This document shows, one piece after another, positions 25,466 through 37,236 of a stretch of DNA of 64,000 bases. The notes beneath the pieces are model-generated. The model was not told the origin of the DNA. It saw only the letters and a program-made list of their open reading frames with translations, and ran no database searches. The position numbers and the translations under genes were made by a program. The stretch is from Myxococcales bacterium (GTDB lineage: Bacteria > Myxococcota > Myxococcia > Myxococcales > Anaeromyxobacteraceae). Position 1 is the first letter of the stretch; every line of letters begins with the position of its first letter. The DNA is taken from NCBI GenBank assembly GCA_021818285.1, contig JAKAEO010000001.1:1-64000 (forward strand), read 5' to 3'.

Positions 25466-26383
25466 TCAGCGCGCCCGCGGGGCCGCGTGCCCGGCCAGCT
25501 CGCGGGCCACGTCCACGAACGCGCGGAACGCTGGCGACACCTGGGCCCGGCTCGGGAAGTAGAGGAAGAAGCCCGGCACGGCGGCCGCGTAGGGCTCGAG
25601 GACGAGCCGCAGGCTCCCGCGGCGCAGGTCGTCGGCGATCTGCGGCTCGAACGCGTAGAGGAGGCCCACGCCCGCGACGGCGAGCAGCCGCATGAGCTCG
25701 GGGTCGTTGGTCGTGACCGTTCCCTGGACCGGGACGCGCCAGCTCTTCCTCCCGCGCTCGAGCTCCCAGGCGTAGCGCGCTCCGGCGAGGGAGGAACGGA
25801 TGCAGAGGCAGTCGTGCTGCAGCAGATCCCGGGGCTCCCCCGGGGTGCCGCGCCGGGCCAGGTAGCTGGGCGCCCCGGCGACGACGAAGCGCCCCGGCCT
25901 GGTGAGCCGGACCTGGACCATGTCGCGCTCGATCGCCTCGGAGAGGCGGATGCCCGCGTCCAGCCCCTCGGCGACGACGTTCACGAACCGGTTCTCGACC
26001 TGGACCTCGACCTCCACTCCCGGGTACCGCTCGATGAACCGCGGCAGCAGCCGGGCGACGACCAGCGTCACGGCCGGGGACGGCACCGAGAGCCGGACCC
26101 GCCCCGTCACCTCGCCGGGCCGGGCCGAGACCGTCCTCAGGGACTCCAGCGCCTGGTCCACCGCCGCGCCCGCCTGCTCGAGCAGGCGCTGCCCGGCGTC
26201 GGTGAGCGCCACGTTCCGCGAGGTCCGCGTCAGCAGCGTGACGCCGAGGCGCGCCTCCAGTTGCCGGACGGACTGGCTCAGCGCGGAGGCGGAGACGCCG
26301 AGGTGCCGGGCGGCCGCCGCGAAGCTCCGGCGGCGGGCGACGGCGAGGAAGGAGTTCAGGGCGTTGAGCGGCGTGAAGGCCAT
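25466..26383 (-). CDS. LysR-family regulator
   Basis: A 305-residue LysR protein: HTH LNALNSFLAVARRRSFAAAA, then RHLGVSASALSQSVRQLEAR, and a periplasmic-binding-like effector domain. Two CGTGAAGG copies (26372-26379 and 26384-26391, plus strand) cover its start codon, and the second is part of a site resembling the CTTCACGAT half of the motif shared by the adh-akr1 and akr2-ribD promoters. It probably autoregulates and controls those reductase operons. Confidence 0.9.
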   Translation of the reverse strand: MAFTPLNALNSFLAVARRRSFAAAARHLGVSASALSQSVRQLEARLGVTLLTRTSRNVALTDAGQRLLEQAGAAVDQALESLRTVSARPGEVTGRVRLSVPSPAVTLVVARLLPRFIERYPGVEVEVQVENRFVNVVAEGLDAGIRLSEAIERDMVQVRLTRPGRFVVAGAPSYLARRGTPGEPRDLLQHDCLCIRSSLAGARYAWELERGRKSWRVPVQGTVTTNDPELMRLLAVAGVGLLYAFEPQIADDLRRGSLRLVLEPYAAAVPGFFLYFPSRAQVSPAFRAFVDVARELAGHAAPRAR

Positions 26384-26396
26384 CGTGAAGGTTTTC
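26382..26396. promoter_or_regulatory. Possible LysR autoregulatory site over the lysR start
   Basis: ATCGTGAAGGTTTTC here is, in reverse complement, close to the GAAATCTTCACGAT block found upstream of two reductase operons (9-base core CTTCACGAT identical). It overlaps the ATG of the LysR gene. Confidence 0.4.
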
Positions 26397-26475
26397 TACG
26401 CGAGCCCGCCGCCGGGCGCCAGCGGCGGGCGCCTGCCACCGGCGCCCGGCCCGGCGTCGCGGGTGGCCCGAGGGG

Positions 26476-27207
26476 CTAGCGCCGCCCGCGCCCCACCCGG
26501 TAGCGGACCCACAGCAGGCCGCCTCGACGCCGTTCGGCGGACAGCAGCGTCAGGCCCAGGGCCGGCCCCGGGCCCTCCCTGGCGTCGAAGAGCGTCGGCG
26601 TCCCGACGCCGCCGTCGGCCACCGGCGCGACGAGGAGGCTGAGCTCGTCGATGGCCCCGGCGGCGAGGAACGAGCCGTTGATCTTCCCGCCGCCCTCGAG
26701 GAGCAGCCGGCGGATCCCGAACAGGGTCCGGAGCTTCCGGAGGACCAGCGGCACGCCGATCCGGTCCTTCCCGCCGAACAGGTAGGAGACGCCCTGCGCG
26801 CGGAGGAACGCGAGGGTGCGGTCCGGGACGCGCTCGGTGAGGACGGCGACGGCGTGCTCGCCGTCGATGGAGTCGGACTCCCAGCGGAGCTTGCCGCCCG
26901 GGTCGATGGCGACGGCGTACGACGGGGCGTCGGTGCGCGCGACGAAATCGGTGCGGGGGATGCGCGACCGCCCCGTTCGCCTGGGCACGGCCGCGTTCCC
27001 GGCGTACGGCTCCATCGAGATGCGGCCGACGATCCAGCCGTCGGCGCCGAGCGAGGCGGCGGTCCGCTCGTACTCGGCGACGAGCCGGGGCCGGAGGGGC
27101 CAGCCGTCCACGACGATGCGCCCGTCGACCGAGGGGACCATGTGGCAGATCACGTAGGGGCGGCGGGCGGAGCCCGGGGCCCGGGAGGCGGAGCGGGCGG
27201 CCGGCAT
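26476..27207 (-). CDS. RibD C-terminal-type (DHFR-like) reductase
   Basis: A 243-residue RibD_C-family protein: YVICHMVPSVDGRI near the start, GWIVGRISMEPY, and LLLEGGGKINGSFLAAGAID in the NADPH site. These are stand-alone relatives of the riboflavin reductase/dihydrofolate reductase fold. It starts one base after the stop of aldo/keto reductase 2 and is certainly in its operon. The deaminase domain of RibD is absent, so a role in riboflavin synthesis is unlikely. Confidence 0.88.
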   Translation of the reverse strand: MPAARSASRAPGSARRPYVICHMVPSVDGRIVVDGWPLRPRLVAEYERTAASLGADGWIVGRISMEPYAGNAAVPRRTGRSRIPRTDFVARTDAPSYAVAIDPGGKLRWESDSIDGEHAVAVLTERVPDRTLAFLRAQGVSYLFGGKDRIGVPLVLRKLRTLFGIRRLLLEGGGKINGSFLAAGAIDELSLLVAPVADGGVGTPTLFDAREGPGPALGLTLLSAERRRGGLLWVRYRVGRGRR

Positions 27208-27208
27208 G

Positions 27209-29713
<2,505 letters not shown>

Positions 29714-29717
<4 letters not shown>

Positions 29718-30853
29718 GCCTTCCTCCCCGCCGCTGGCCCGTCCACGGCCACGGCGCAGGTCGCGACCCGGGCCAGCTCCCCGATCTCGCCGGGGAAGAA
29801 GCGGTCGCGCAGGCGCAGGGCCACGTTCACCAGGCCGATGAGCACCGGCACCTCGACCAGCGGCCCGATGACCGCGGCGAAGGCGGCCCCGTGCGACATG
29901 CCGAAGGTCGCCACCGCGACCGCGATGGCCAGCTCGAAGTTGTTGGACGCGGCGGTGAAGGAGAGGGTGGCGGTCTGGCCGTAGCTCGCCCCGACCCGCC
30001 GGCTCATGAAGAAGGAGACGAAGAACATGAGCACGAAGTACACGAGCAGCGGGAGGGCGATGCGCACCACGTCGAGGGGCAGCTGCACGATGGCCTCTCC
30101 CTTGAGCGAGAACATGACGACGATGGTGAAGAGGAGGGCGACGAGGGTGACGGGCGAGATGCGCGGGATGAACTCCCGCCGGTACCACGCCTCGCCCTTC
30201 AGCGCCCGCAGCCCGAAGCGGCTGGCGATGCCCGCGAGGAAGGGGATGCCCAGGTATACGAAGACGCTCCGGGCGATCTCGCCGATGGTGACGTGCACCT
30301 CGGCGCCCCGCAGGCCGAGCCAGCCGGGCAGCACGGTGATGAAGATCCAGGCGTAGACCGGGAAGAAGAGCACCTGGAAGACGGAGTTGAAGGCCACCAG
30401 GCCGGCGCAGTACTCGGTGTCCCCGCCGGCGAGGTCGTTCCAGACGATCACCATGGCGATGCAGCGGGCCAGGCCGATGAGGACGAGGCCCACCATGTAC
30501 TCGGGCTTGTCGCGGAGGAAGATCGCCGCCAGCGCGAACATCAGGAGCGGGCCGACCACCCAGTTCTGGACGAGCGAGAGGCCGAGCACCCTGCCGTTGC
30601 GGAAGATCCGGGGGAGCTCCTCGTAGCGGACCTTGGCGAGGGGCGGGTACATCATCAGGATCAGGCCGACGGCGATGGGGAGGGAGGTGGTCCCGACCGA
30701 CATCGCCTCCAGCGCCGGGACGACCCCGGGGACGAGGAAGCCGAGCGCGACCCCCGCGCCCATGGCGAGGAAGATCCAGAGCGTCAGCCAGCGATCGAGG
30801 AACGAGAGCCTGCGGGCGACGCCGTGCGGAGCGGCCTGGGCTTCATCGGTCAT
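29714..30853 (-). CDS. acr3: Arsenite efflux carrier Acr3
   Basis: A 379-residue ten-helix carrier of the ACR3/BASS superfamily. The conserved Cys lies in [17 protein letters not shown] and the arsenite-path motif region [15 protein letters not shown] is present. It expels As(III) by proton antiport. It follows arsR by 12 bases and overlaps the ArsP-like gene. Confidence 0.93.
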
Positions 30854-30865
30854 GGACGCTCACCC

Positions 30866-31219
30866 CTAGAGGCTGCCGACGAGCGCCTTGAGGCGGCGCA
30901 GCACGCGGGGCTCGACGCAGTAGCAGACCCTCGGGCCGTCGATCTCGCCGCGGATCAGCCCCGCCTCCTTCAGCACCTTGAGGTGCTGGGAGACGGTGGA
31001 CTGGGCCAGCGGGAGCTCGTCGACGATGTCGCCGCAGACGCAGGCCTCCCGGCGCACCAGGAGCCGGAGGATCTGGACCCGGGCCGGGTGCCCCACCGCC
31101 TTGGCGAGGAGCGCCAGCTCGTCGTCGGCCTCCCGGCCCTCGACGGGGCGGAGGTCGCGCTCCTCCCCGGCGCGGACGGCGGGGCCGCAGGAGGGGGCGA
31201 TCCGGGCGGTGGTCGGCAT
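30866..31219 (-). CDS. arsR: Arsenic-responsive repressor ArsR
   Basis: A 117-residue ArsR/SmtB winged-helix protein. The arsenite-binding C60-V-C62 stands in [20 protein letters not shown] at the recognition helix, with extra Cys at 11, 99 and 101 that may complete a three-thiol site. ATG 31219 was chosen because the operator-like palindrome lies immediately upstream. It represses the arsR-acr3-arsP-trx operon until arsenite binds. Confidence 0.92.
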   Translation of the reverse strand: MPTTARIAPSCGPAVRAGEERDLRPVEGREADDELALLAKAVGHPARVQILRLLVRREACVCGDIVDELPLAQSTVSQHLKVLKEAGLIRGEIDGPRVCYCVEPRVLRRLKALVGSL

Positions 31220-31222
31220 GGC

Positions 31223-31243
31223 TATCGTCTTCTTACGATAAGA
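31223..31243 (-). promoter_or_regulatory. Likely ArsR operator
   Basis: TATCGTCTTCTTACGATA (31223-31240) is an inverted repeat with 6-bp arms, overlapping a second dyad TCTTACGATAAGA (31231-31243). It sits 4 bases upstream of the arsR start, in AT-rich sequence that stands out in this G+C-rich region. Confidence 0.65.
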
Positions 31244-31294
31244 CGGGTCCGCGGGCAAGCGCGGCGTGGCCGTCGGGCCGGCGCCCCCGGCGGC

Positions 31295-32182
31295 TCAGGG
31301 CGCGCGGCGCGGCGCGTCGCCGACGTCGCGCATCAGCCCCTCCTGGGCGACGCTGGCCACCAGCCGCCCGCCGCGGTCGTAGATCGCGCCGCGGGCCAGG
31401 CCGCGCGCCGACTGGCTGGTGGGCGAGTCCATGGCGTAGAGCAGCCACTCGTCCACCCGGGCCGGGCGGTGGAACCAGAGCGCGTGGTCGATGGAGGCGA
31501 CCACCATCGACCGCTGGTACCAGCTCCGCCCGTGCGGCCGGATCGCGGTGCCGAGCAGGTGGAAGTCGGAGGCGTAGGCGAGCAGGCAGCGGTGCAGGCG
31601 CGGGTCGTCGGGGAGCCGGTCCACGGCGCGGAACCAGACCGCCTGCCGGGGCTCGCCCGGCGCCGGGCGGAGCGGATTGCGCGGGTCCACCGGCCGGAAC
31701 TCGATGGCGCCGTGGGCCCGCAGCGACTCGGCGACGCCGGCGGGGACCGGCGCCGCCTCGGCCAGCCAGCGCTCGATCTGCTCGGCGGCGGGGACCAGCC
31801 CCTCGGGCGGCGGCGCCGCGGGCATGGGCGCGGCGTGCTCCAGGCCACCCTCGGCCACCTGGAACGAGGCGATCATCGAGAGGATGGGACGCCCGTGCTG
31901 GATGGCCTGCACCCGCCGGGCGGAGAAGCTCCGGCCGTCGCGGACCCGGTCCACCTGGTACACGATGGGCGCGGCCGCGTCGCCCGCCAGCAGGAAGTAG
32001 GCGTGGAGGGAGTGGGGCGATCTCCCGTCCACGGTGCGCTCGGCCGCGACCAGGGCCTGGCCGATGACCTGGCCGCCGAACACCCGCGGCGCGCCGGTGT
32101 CCCTCGACGTGCCCCGGAAGAGGTTCACTTCGAGCTGCTCGAGGTCGAGCTGGCGGATCACCGCCCCCAGCATCCCGTCCAT
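31295..32182 (-). CDS. tesB: Acyl-CoA thioesterase II
   Basis: The gene encodes 295 residues from ATG 32182. It is a double hot-dog TesB: first half VFGGQVIGQALVAAERTV and HSLHAYFLLAGD, second half SMVVASIDHALWFHRP and a C-terminal GLARGAIYDRGGRLVASVAQ. It hydrolyses acyl-CoAs. It is a single gene, opposite to the alcohol dehydrogenase at 32411. ATG 32173 is a possible alternative start. Confidence 0.9.
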   Translation of the reverse strand: MDGMLGAVIRQLDLEQLEVNLFRGTSRDTGAPRVFGGQVIGQALVAAERTVDGRSPHSLHAYFLLAGDAAAPIVYQVDRVRDGRSFSARRVQAIQHGRPILSMIASFQVAEGGLEHAAPMPAAPPPEGLVPAAEQIERWLAEAAPVPAGVAESLRAHGAIEFRPVDPRNPLRPAPGEPRQAVWFRAVDRLPDDPRLHRCLLAYASDFHLLGTAIRPHGRSWYQRSMVVASIDHALWFHRPARVDEWLLYAMDSPTSQSARGLARGAIYDRGGRLVASVAQEGLMRDVGDAPRRAP

Positions 32183-32410
32183 GCGCCGCGCCTCCTCCCG
32201 GCCGCGGGCCGGGACCGGCTCGCGGGGCGGCACACACTACACCACGCGGCCGCCCGGGCAGCGGCCGTTTCCGCGCGGCCCTCCGCGCTCGCGCGCCTGC
32301 GCCGGTCCGTGCCATGGTCCCCGCCGCGCGGGCCGGGGACAATCGGGGTCGTTGCCGCAACCCGGAGGGCCCGCTAGACGAGCACCGGTCCCGAACCCGA
32401 AAGGACGACC

Positions 32411-33412
32411 ATGCGCGCCGCCGTCATCACCCGGTACAACGAGCCCTGGGAATTCCAGGACCTGTCCGACCCGCGCCCCCAGGCGGGGCAGGTCCTCGTC
32501 CGCATCCACGCCAGCGGGATGTGCGGGACCGACCTGCACGTGCACCACGGGATGTTCCCGCTGCAGCCCCCGGTGGTCGCCGGTCACGAGCCGGCCGGCG
32601 AGATCGTCGAGCTGGGAGCGGGCGTCATCCACCTGAAGGTGGGGGATCGCGTCGGCGTGCACTGGAACCAGAAGGGCTGCGGCCGCTGCGCCGAATGCCA
32701 GTCGGGCCACGAGGGCGGCTGCGCCCAGGCGCAGTCCTGGATGAACCTCGGCGGCGGGAACTCCGAGCTCATGCTGGCCTGGGCCTCGGGCTGCACCCTG
32801 CTCCCCGACGGGCTCGACTACGCCCTGGCCGCGCCCGTCTTCTGCGCCGGGTACACGGTGATGAGCGGCCTGCGCAACGCCGACCCGCGGCCGGGCGAGC
32901 GGGTCGCGATCCTGGGCCTGGGGGGCCTGGGCCACCTGGCGCTCCAGTACGCCCACGCCCTCGGTCTCACCACCTTCGCCCTGACCGGCCAGGCCGGGAA
33001 GCGGGACGAGCTCCGGCGGATGGGCGCCGACGAGGTGCTGGTGGCCGGCGCGGACCCGGGGAAGGCCCTGGCCGCCGCCGGGGGCGCCGACGTCATCCTC
33101 TCCACCACCAACTCCGCCCGGCAGGTGGCCAGCGCCCTCCAGGGGCTGCGGCCGCGCGGACGGCTGGTGAACATGGGCGTCACCACCGACGGCCCCATCG
33201 CCGTGGACGTGATGAGCCTGACGCTGGGCCAGCGGCAGCTGCGCGGCAGCTCGCAGGACGAGCGCGCCGACCTGTACGAGGCCCTGCAGCTGGTCGCCTC
33301 GGGCAAGGTGAAGCCGGCCGTCGAGAGCTACCCGCTCGGCGAGGCCAACGCGGTGCGGGAGCGGCTGGCGGCCGGGAAGGTCCGGTACCGGGCGGTGCTG
33401 CTGCACCGGTAG
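32411..33412 (+). CDS. Zinc-dependent alcohol dehydrogenase
   Basis: A 333-residue MDR dehydrogenase. Catalytic zinc CGTD and GHEPAGEIVE; structural zinc loop GCGRCAECQSGHEGGC; nucleotide fold VAILGLGGLGHLALQYAHAL. It probably oxidises small alcohols or reduces aldehydes. An AAAGGA ribosome site precedes the ATG. There is no clear operon partner. Confidence 0.9.
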   Translation: MRAAVITRYNEPWEFQDLSDPRPQAGQVLVRIHASGMCGTDLHVHHGMFPLQPPVVAGHEPAGEIVELGAGVIHLKVGDRVGVHWNQKGCGRCAECQSGHEGGCAQAQSWMNLGGGNSELMLAWASGCTLLPDGLDYALAAPVFCAGYTVMSGLRNADPRPGERVAILGLGGLGHLALQYAHALGLTTFALTGQAGKRDELRRMGADEVLVAGADPGKALAAAGGADVILSTTNSARQVASALQGLRPRGRLVNMGVTTDGPIAVDVMSLTLGQRQLRGSSQDERADLYEALQLVASGKVKPAVESYPLGEANAVRERLAAGKVRYRAVLLHR

Positions 33413-33535
33413 GGCGCGGCGATCGCCGCGCGGCCGCGGCCGCCGGCGCCGGGTTCCCGTGACGCCGCGCCGCGGGCGCGCTATGACGGGGCCGGGGAGG
33501 CGCATGCGCGAGGACTGCCGCCGCGACGACCGGCC

Positions 33536-35893
33536 GTGAGCACGCTCCCCGGTCCAGCACCCGCGCCGCCCACCCCGGCCTCGGGCGGACTGACCGCCGC
33601 CGAGGCCGCGGCGCGGCTCGCCGCCGACGGGCCGAACGCGCTCCCGGAGGAGCCGCCCCACCGCCTGCGCGACCTGGCGCGCCGCTTCTGGGGCGCCGTC
33701 CCCTGGATGCTCGAGGCCACCATCGCCCTCGACCTGTTCCTGGGCCGGCGGGTCGAGGCGGCGGTGTTCGCGCTGCTCCTGGTCCTCAACGCGGTGGTGG
33801 GCGCGGTCCAGGAGGGGAGGGCGCGGTCGGCGCTGGCGGCGCTGCGGGCCGGCCTCGCCCCCCGGGCCCGCGCCCTGCGGGACGGCCAGTGGGCGCGGAT
33901 CGACGCCGCCTCGCTGGTCCGCGGGGACGTGGTGCACCTGCGCGTCGGGGACGTGGTGCCGGCCGACGTCTCGCTGCTCGACGGCGCGCTCTCCTCCGAC
34001 GAGTCGGCCCTCACCGGGGAGTCGCTGCCGGTGGAGCGGACCGCCGGGGAGGCGGTCTTCTCGGGGGCGGTGCTGGTGCGGGGCGAGGCCACCGGGGTGG
34101 TGACCGCCACCGGCTCCCGCACCGCCTACGGCCGGACCGCCGCCCTGGTGCAGGCGGCCGGCACCGGCCCGAACCGCCTGGAGGCGGTGGTGGTGGGCAT
34201 CGTCCGGGCGCTGGTGGCCGTGGACCTGGCGCTGGTGGCGGTGGTCCTCGCCGACGCCGCCTGGACCGGCCGCCCCTGGCACGAGGTGGTCCCCTTCGCC
34301 CTCATCCTGCTCGTCGCCTCGGTGCCGGTCGCGCTGCCGGCGATGTTCACGCTGGCCGGCGCGGTGGGCGCGGTGGGGCTGGCGGGGCGCGGGGTGCTCA
34401 CCGCCCGGCTCGCGGCCGTCGAGGAGGCGGCGGCGATGACGGTGCTCTGCACCGACAAGACCGGCACCCTCACCGCGAACCGGCTCGCCGCCGGCGAGCC
34501 GGTCGGCCTGGGCGGCACCGCGCCGGACCGGGTCCTGGCGCTGGCCCTCGCGGCGAGCGACCTGTCCTCCCAGGACCCGCTCGACCTCGCCATCGCCGCG
34601 GCGGCGAAGGCGCGGGGCCTCGCGGCGGCCGGCGCCCGCGAGTCCTTCGCCCCCTTCGACCCGCAGACCAAGCGGACCGAGGCGGTGGTCCGCGAGGGGA
34701 CGGCGCGGCTCCGGGTGGTGAAGGGGGCGCCCGCGGTGGTGGCGGCGCTGGCCGCGGCCGAGGTCCCGGTGGCGGAGGTGGAGCGGCTCGCCGCCCGGGG
34801 CGCCCGGGTGCTGGCCGTCGCCGCCGGGCCGGACGGGGGGCCGCTGGCGCTGGCCGGCCTGCTGGGGCTCGAGGACCCGCCGCGCCCCGACTCGGCCGCC
34901 GTGGTCGGGCGGCTTCAAGAGCTGGGACTGCGCGTCGTGATGATCACCGGCGACGGCCCGGCCACGGCCCGGAGCGTGGCGCGGGCCGTCGGCATCGGCG
35001 ACCGGGTGCTGCCGGCGGCGGAGCTGGACGCCCGGCTCGCCGGCGGGGCGCTCGACTTCGACGCGGTGGCCGGCGTGGCGCCCGAGCACAAGTTCCGGCT
35101 GGTGGCCGCCCTGCAGCGCGGCGGCCACGTGGTGGGCATGACCGGCGACGGGGTCAACGACGCGGCGGCGCTGCGCCAGGCCGAGGTGGGCATCGCCGTG
35201 GCCGGCGCCGCCGACGTGGCCCGGGCCGCCGCCGCCACCGTGCTCACCGCCGAGGGGCTCTCCGGGACGGTGGCCATCGTCGAGGAGAGCCGCCGCATCT
35301 ACCAGCGGATGGTGACCTACGTCCTCAACAAGGTGGTGAAGACCTTCCAGGTGGCGCTCTTCCTCGCCGGCGGCTTCGTCCTGGAGGGCGGCCGCTACGT
35401 GACCACGCCCACGCTGGTGGCGCTGCTGCTCGTCGCCAACGACTTCGCCACCATGTCGCTGGCCACCGACCGCGTCACCCCCTCGGCCCACCCGGACCGC
35501 TGGGAGGTGCGCCACCTCCTGGCGACCGCGGCGGCGGTGGCGGCGCCGCTGGTGGCGCTCACCTTCGGCCTCTACGCCCTGGGCGTCTCGCGCCTGGGCA
35601 TGGGCGGCGGGCCGCTCCACGCCGCGACCTTCCTGTGGCTGGTGCTGAGCGGGCAGGCGACCATCTACGTGGTGCGGGCCCGGGGCGCCTCCTGGCGGAC
35701 CGTGCCCAGCCGGGCGCTGGCCGCGGCCACCTTCGGCGCCGCCGCCGGGGCCTGCGCCCTGGCGCTCGGCGGCGTGCTCATGGCCCCGGTGCCGCCGGCC
35801 GTCGCCGCCGGCCTGCTGCTCGCGGCGCTGGCCTACCTGGCGGTGGGCCTCGGGCTGGCGCGGCTCGCGGAGCGGCTCGCCCGCGGCCGCTAG
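33536..35893 (+). CDS. P-type ATPase, proton-pump (P3A)-like
   Basis: The 785-residue protein has an N-terminal cation-ATPase domain (GLTAAEAAARLAADGPNALP), phosphorylation site D307 in CTDKTGTLTANRL, hinge MTGDGVNDAAALR (about 535-547), and membrane helix 4 motif PVALPAMF, as in plasma-membrane H+-ATPases (PVGLP). About ten helices are present. It starts at a GTG without a strong ribosome site. It may extrude protons for acid tolerance or energisation. The convergent sensor kinase shares the four-base stop overlap CTAG (35890-35893). Confidence 0.88.
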   Translation: MSTLPGPAPAPPTPASGGLTAAEAAARLAADGPNALPEEPPHRLRDLARRFWGAVPWMLEATIALDLFLGRRVEAAVFALLLVLNAVVGAVQEGRARSALAALRAGLAPRARALRDGQWARIDAASLVRGDVVHLRVGDVVPADVSLLDGALSSDESALTGESLPVERTAGEAVFSGAVLVRGEATGVVTATGSRTAYGRTAALVQAAGTGPNRLEAVVVGIVRALVAVDLALVAVVLADAAWTGRPWHEVVPFALILLVASVPVALPAMFTLAGAVGAVGLAGRGVLTARLAAVEEAAAMTVLCTDKTGTLTANRLAAGEPVGLGGTAPDRVLALALAASDLSSQDPLDLAIAAAAKARGLAAAGARESFAPFDPQTKRTEAVVREGTARLRVVKGAPAVVAALAAAEVPVAEVERLAARGARVLAVAAGPDGGPLALAGLLGLEDPPRPDSAAVVGRLQELGLRVVMITGDGPATARSVARAVGIGDRVLPAAELDARLAGGALDFDAVAGVAPEHKFRLVAALQRGGHVVGMTGDGVNDAAALRQAEVGIAVAGAADVARAAAATVLTAEGLSGTVAIVEESRRIYQRMVTYVLNKVVKTFQVALFLAGGFVLEGGRYVTTPTLVALLLVANDFATMSLATDRVTPSAHPDRWEVRHLLATAAAVAAPLVALTFGLYALGVSRLGMGGGPLHAATFLWLVLSGQATIYVVRARGASWRTVPSRALAAATFGAAAGACALALGGVLMAPVPPAVAAGLLLAALAYLAVGLGLARLAERLARGR

Positions 35894-37236
35894 GGCGCCG
35901 CCCCGCGCGGCACTCCGGGCGGCGTCGCCGCCGGCGGCGGCGCGGCGGGGAAGAGGACGCGCACGGTGAGCCCGCCGCCGGGCGTGTCGCCGAGCGTCAC
36001 CGCCGCGCCGTGGCGCCGGGCGATGGCCTTCACCACCGCGAGTCCCAGGCCGCTCCCGGGCTCGGCCGTCGCCGGGAGCCGGTAGAAGCGGTCGAAGACC
36101 CGCTCCCGCTCCGCCGGCGGGATCCCCGGCCCGGTGTCGGCCACCTCGAGGACGGGCCGGCCGGCGTCGAGGCCCGACGAGACGTCCACCCGCCCGCCCC
36201 GCGGCGTGTAGCGGACCGCGTTGTCCACCAGGGCGTCCAGCAGCGCCCGCAGCGAGGCCGCGTCCCCGGTGGCCACCGCCTCGCCGGGCGCCTCGGGCGC
36301 GCCCAGGTCGATCCCCCGCGCGTCGGCGAGCAGGGCGTGGTCGGCCACCGACTGGCCCACCAGCTCGCCGAGCCGGACCGGCTCCCCGCCGCCGGCCACC
36401 GCCGCCTCCGGCTCCTGGCGCGCCAGGGTGAGGAGCTGCTGCACCACCCGCGTGGCGCGGGCGATCCCGGCCGACAGGTCGGCGAGCGCGGCGCGGCGCT
36501 CCTCCGGGCCGTCGGCCCGCTCCACCAGCTGGACCTGGAGGCCCAGGGCGGCGAGCGGCGTGCGCAGCTCGTGGGCGGCGTCGGCCACGAAGGCGCGCTG
36601 GGTGGCGAGCGCCGCGCCCAGGCGCGAGAGCAGGCCGTTGAGCGAGCGCACCAGCGGGAGCGCCTCCTCGGGCGCGCCGGCCTCGGGGATGGGCTCCAGC
36701 GCGGCCGGCGAGCGGGCCCCCACCGCGCCGGCCAGCCGCTCCAGCGGGGCCAGCGCCCGCCCCACGATGCGCCACACCAGGAGGGCGAGCAGCGGGAGGA
36801 CGAAGAGCACCGGGGCCAGGGTGTGCACCGCGGCGGCCACCGCCGCCCGGTCGCGGATGCGCAGGGGCTGGGCCACCTGGACCACCAGCCCGGCCAGCTC
36901 GATGGAGTAGACGCGCCAGTCGCCGCCGCGGGTGGGCACGGTGGCGAAGCCCAGCTCGGCGATCTCCGGCAGGCCGGTGTCGAGCCGGGAGGCGTAGAGC
37001 CGGACCCCGTCCGCGCTCCAGACCTGGATGGCGAAGTCGAAGCCGCCGCCGTCGCCGGAGGCCTCGGGGGCGGGGACGCGGTCGCGCAGGGAGAGGGCGA
37101 TCTGGCGCAGGTGGTAGTCGAAGACCTGGTCGATCTCGCGCCGCGCCTGCCGGTAGACCACCAGGGCGGTGGCCAGCGTCACGGTGGCCACCGCCGCGAC
37201 CAGCGCGTAGAGCAGGGTGCGCCGGATCGAGGTCAC
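35890..37236 (-). CDS. Sensor histidine kinase of the envelope two-component system
   Basis: The gene encodes 448 residues from GTG 37236, overlapping the response-regulator stop (GTGA). Helix 1 (about 6-26), a periplasmic domain (about 30-138), helix 2 (about 140-160), HAMP, H-box FVADAAHELRTPLAAL (H222), N-box VDNAVRYTPRGG, G-boxes DTGPGIPPAERERVFDRFYR and GSGLGLAVV. The plan is like QseC/PmrB. It phosphorylates the OmpR-type regulator. htrA lies upstream on the same strand. Confidence 0.92.
   Translation of the reverse strand: MTSIRRTLLYALVAAVATVTLATALVVYRQARREIDQVFDYHLRQIALSLRDRVPAPEASGDGGGFDFAIQVWSADGVRLYASRLDTGLPEIAELGFATVPTRGGDWRVYSIELAGLVVQVAQPLRIRDRAAVAAAVHTLAPVLFVLPLLALLVWRIVGRALAPLERLAGAVGARSPAALEPIPEAGAPEEALPLVRSLNGLLSRLGAALATQRAFVADAAHELRTPLAALGLQVQLVERADGPEERRAALADLSAGIARATRVVQQLLTLARQEPEAAVAGGGEPVRLGELVGQSVADHALLADARGIDLGAPEAPGEAVATGDAASLRALLDALVDNAVRYTPRGGRVDVSSGLDAGRPVLEVADTGPGIPPAERERVFDRFYRLPATAEPGSGLGLAVVKAIARRHGAAVTLGDTPGGGLTVRVLFPAAPPPAATPPGVPRGAAP

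Noticed and set aside
23648-26479. 943-residue plus-strand frame
   Set aside because: It is antisense to the DUF4034 and LysR genes and has no recognisable motif.
32237-36775. 1512-residue minus-strand frame
   Set aside because: It is antisense to the alcohol dehydrogenase and P-type ATPase, with low-complexity Gly/Arg/Ala composition and no domain.
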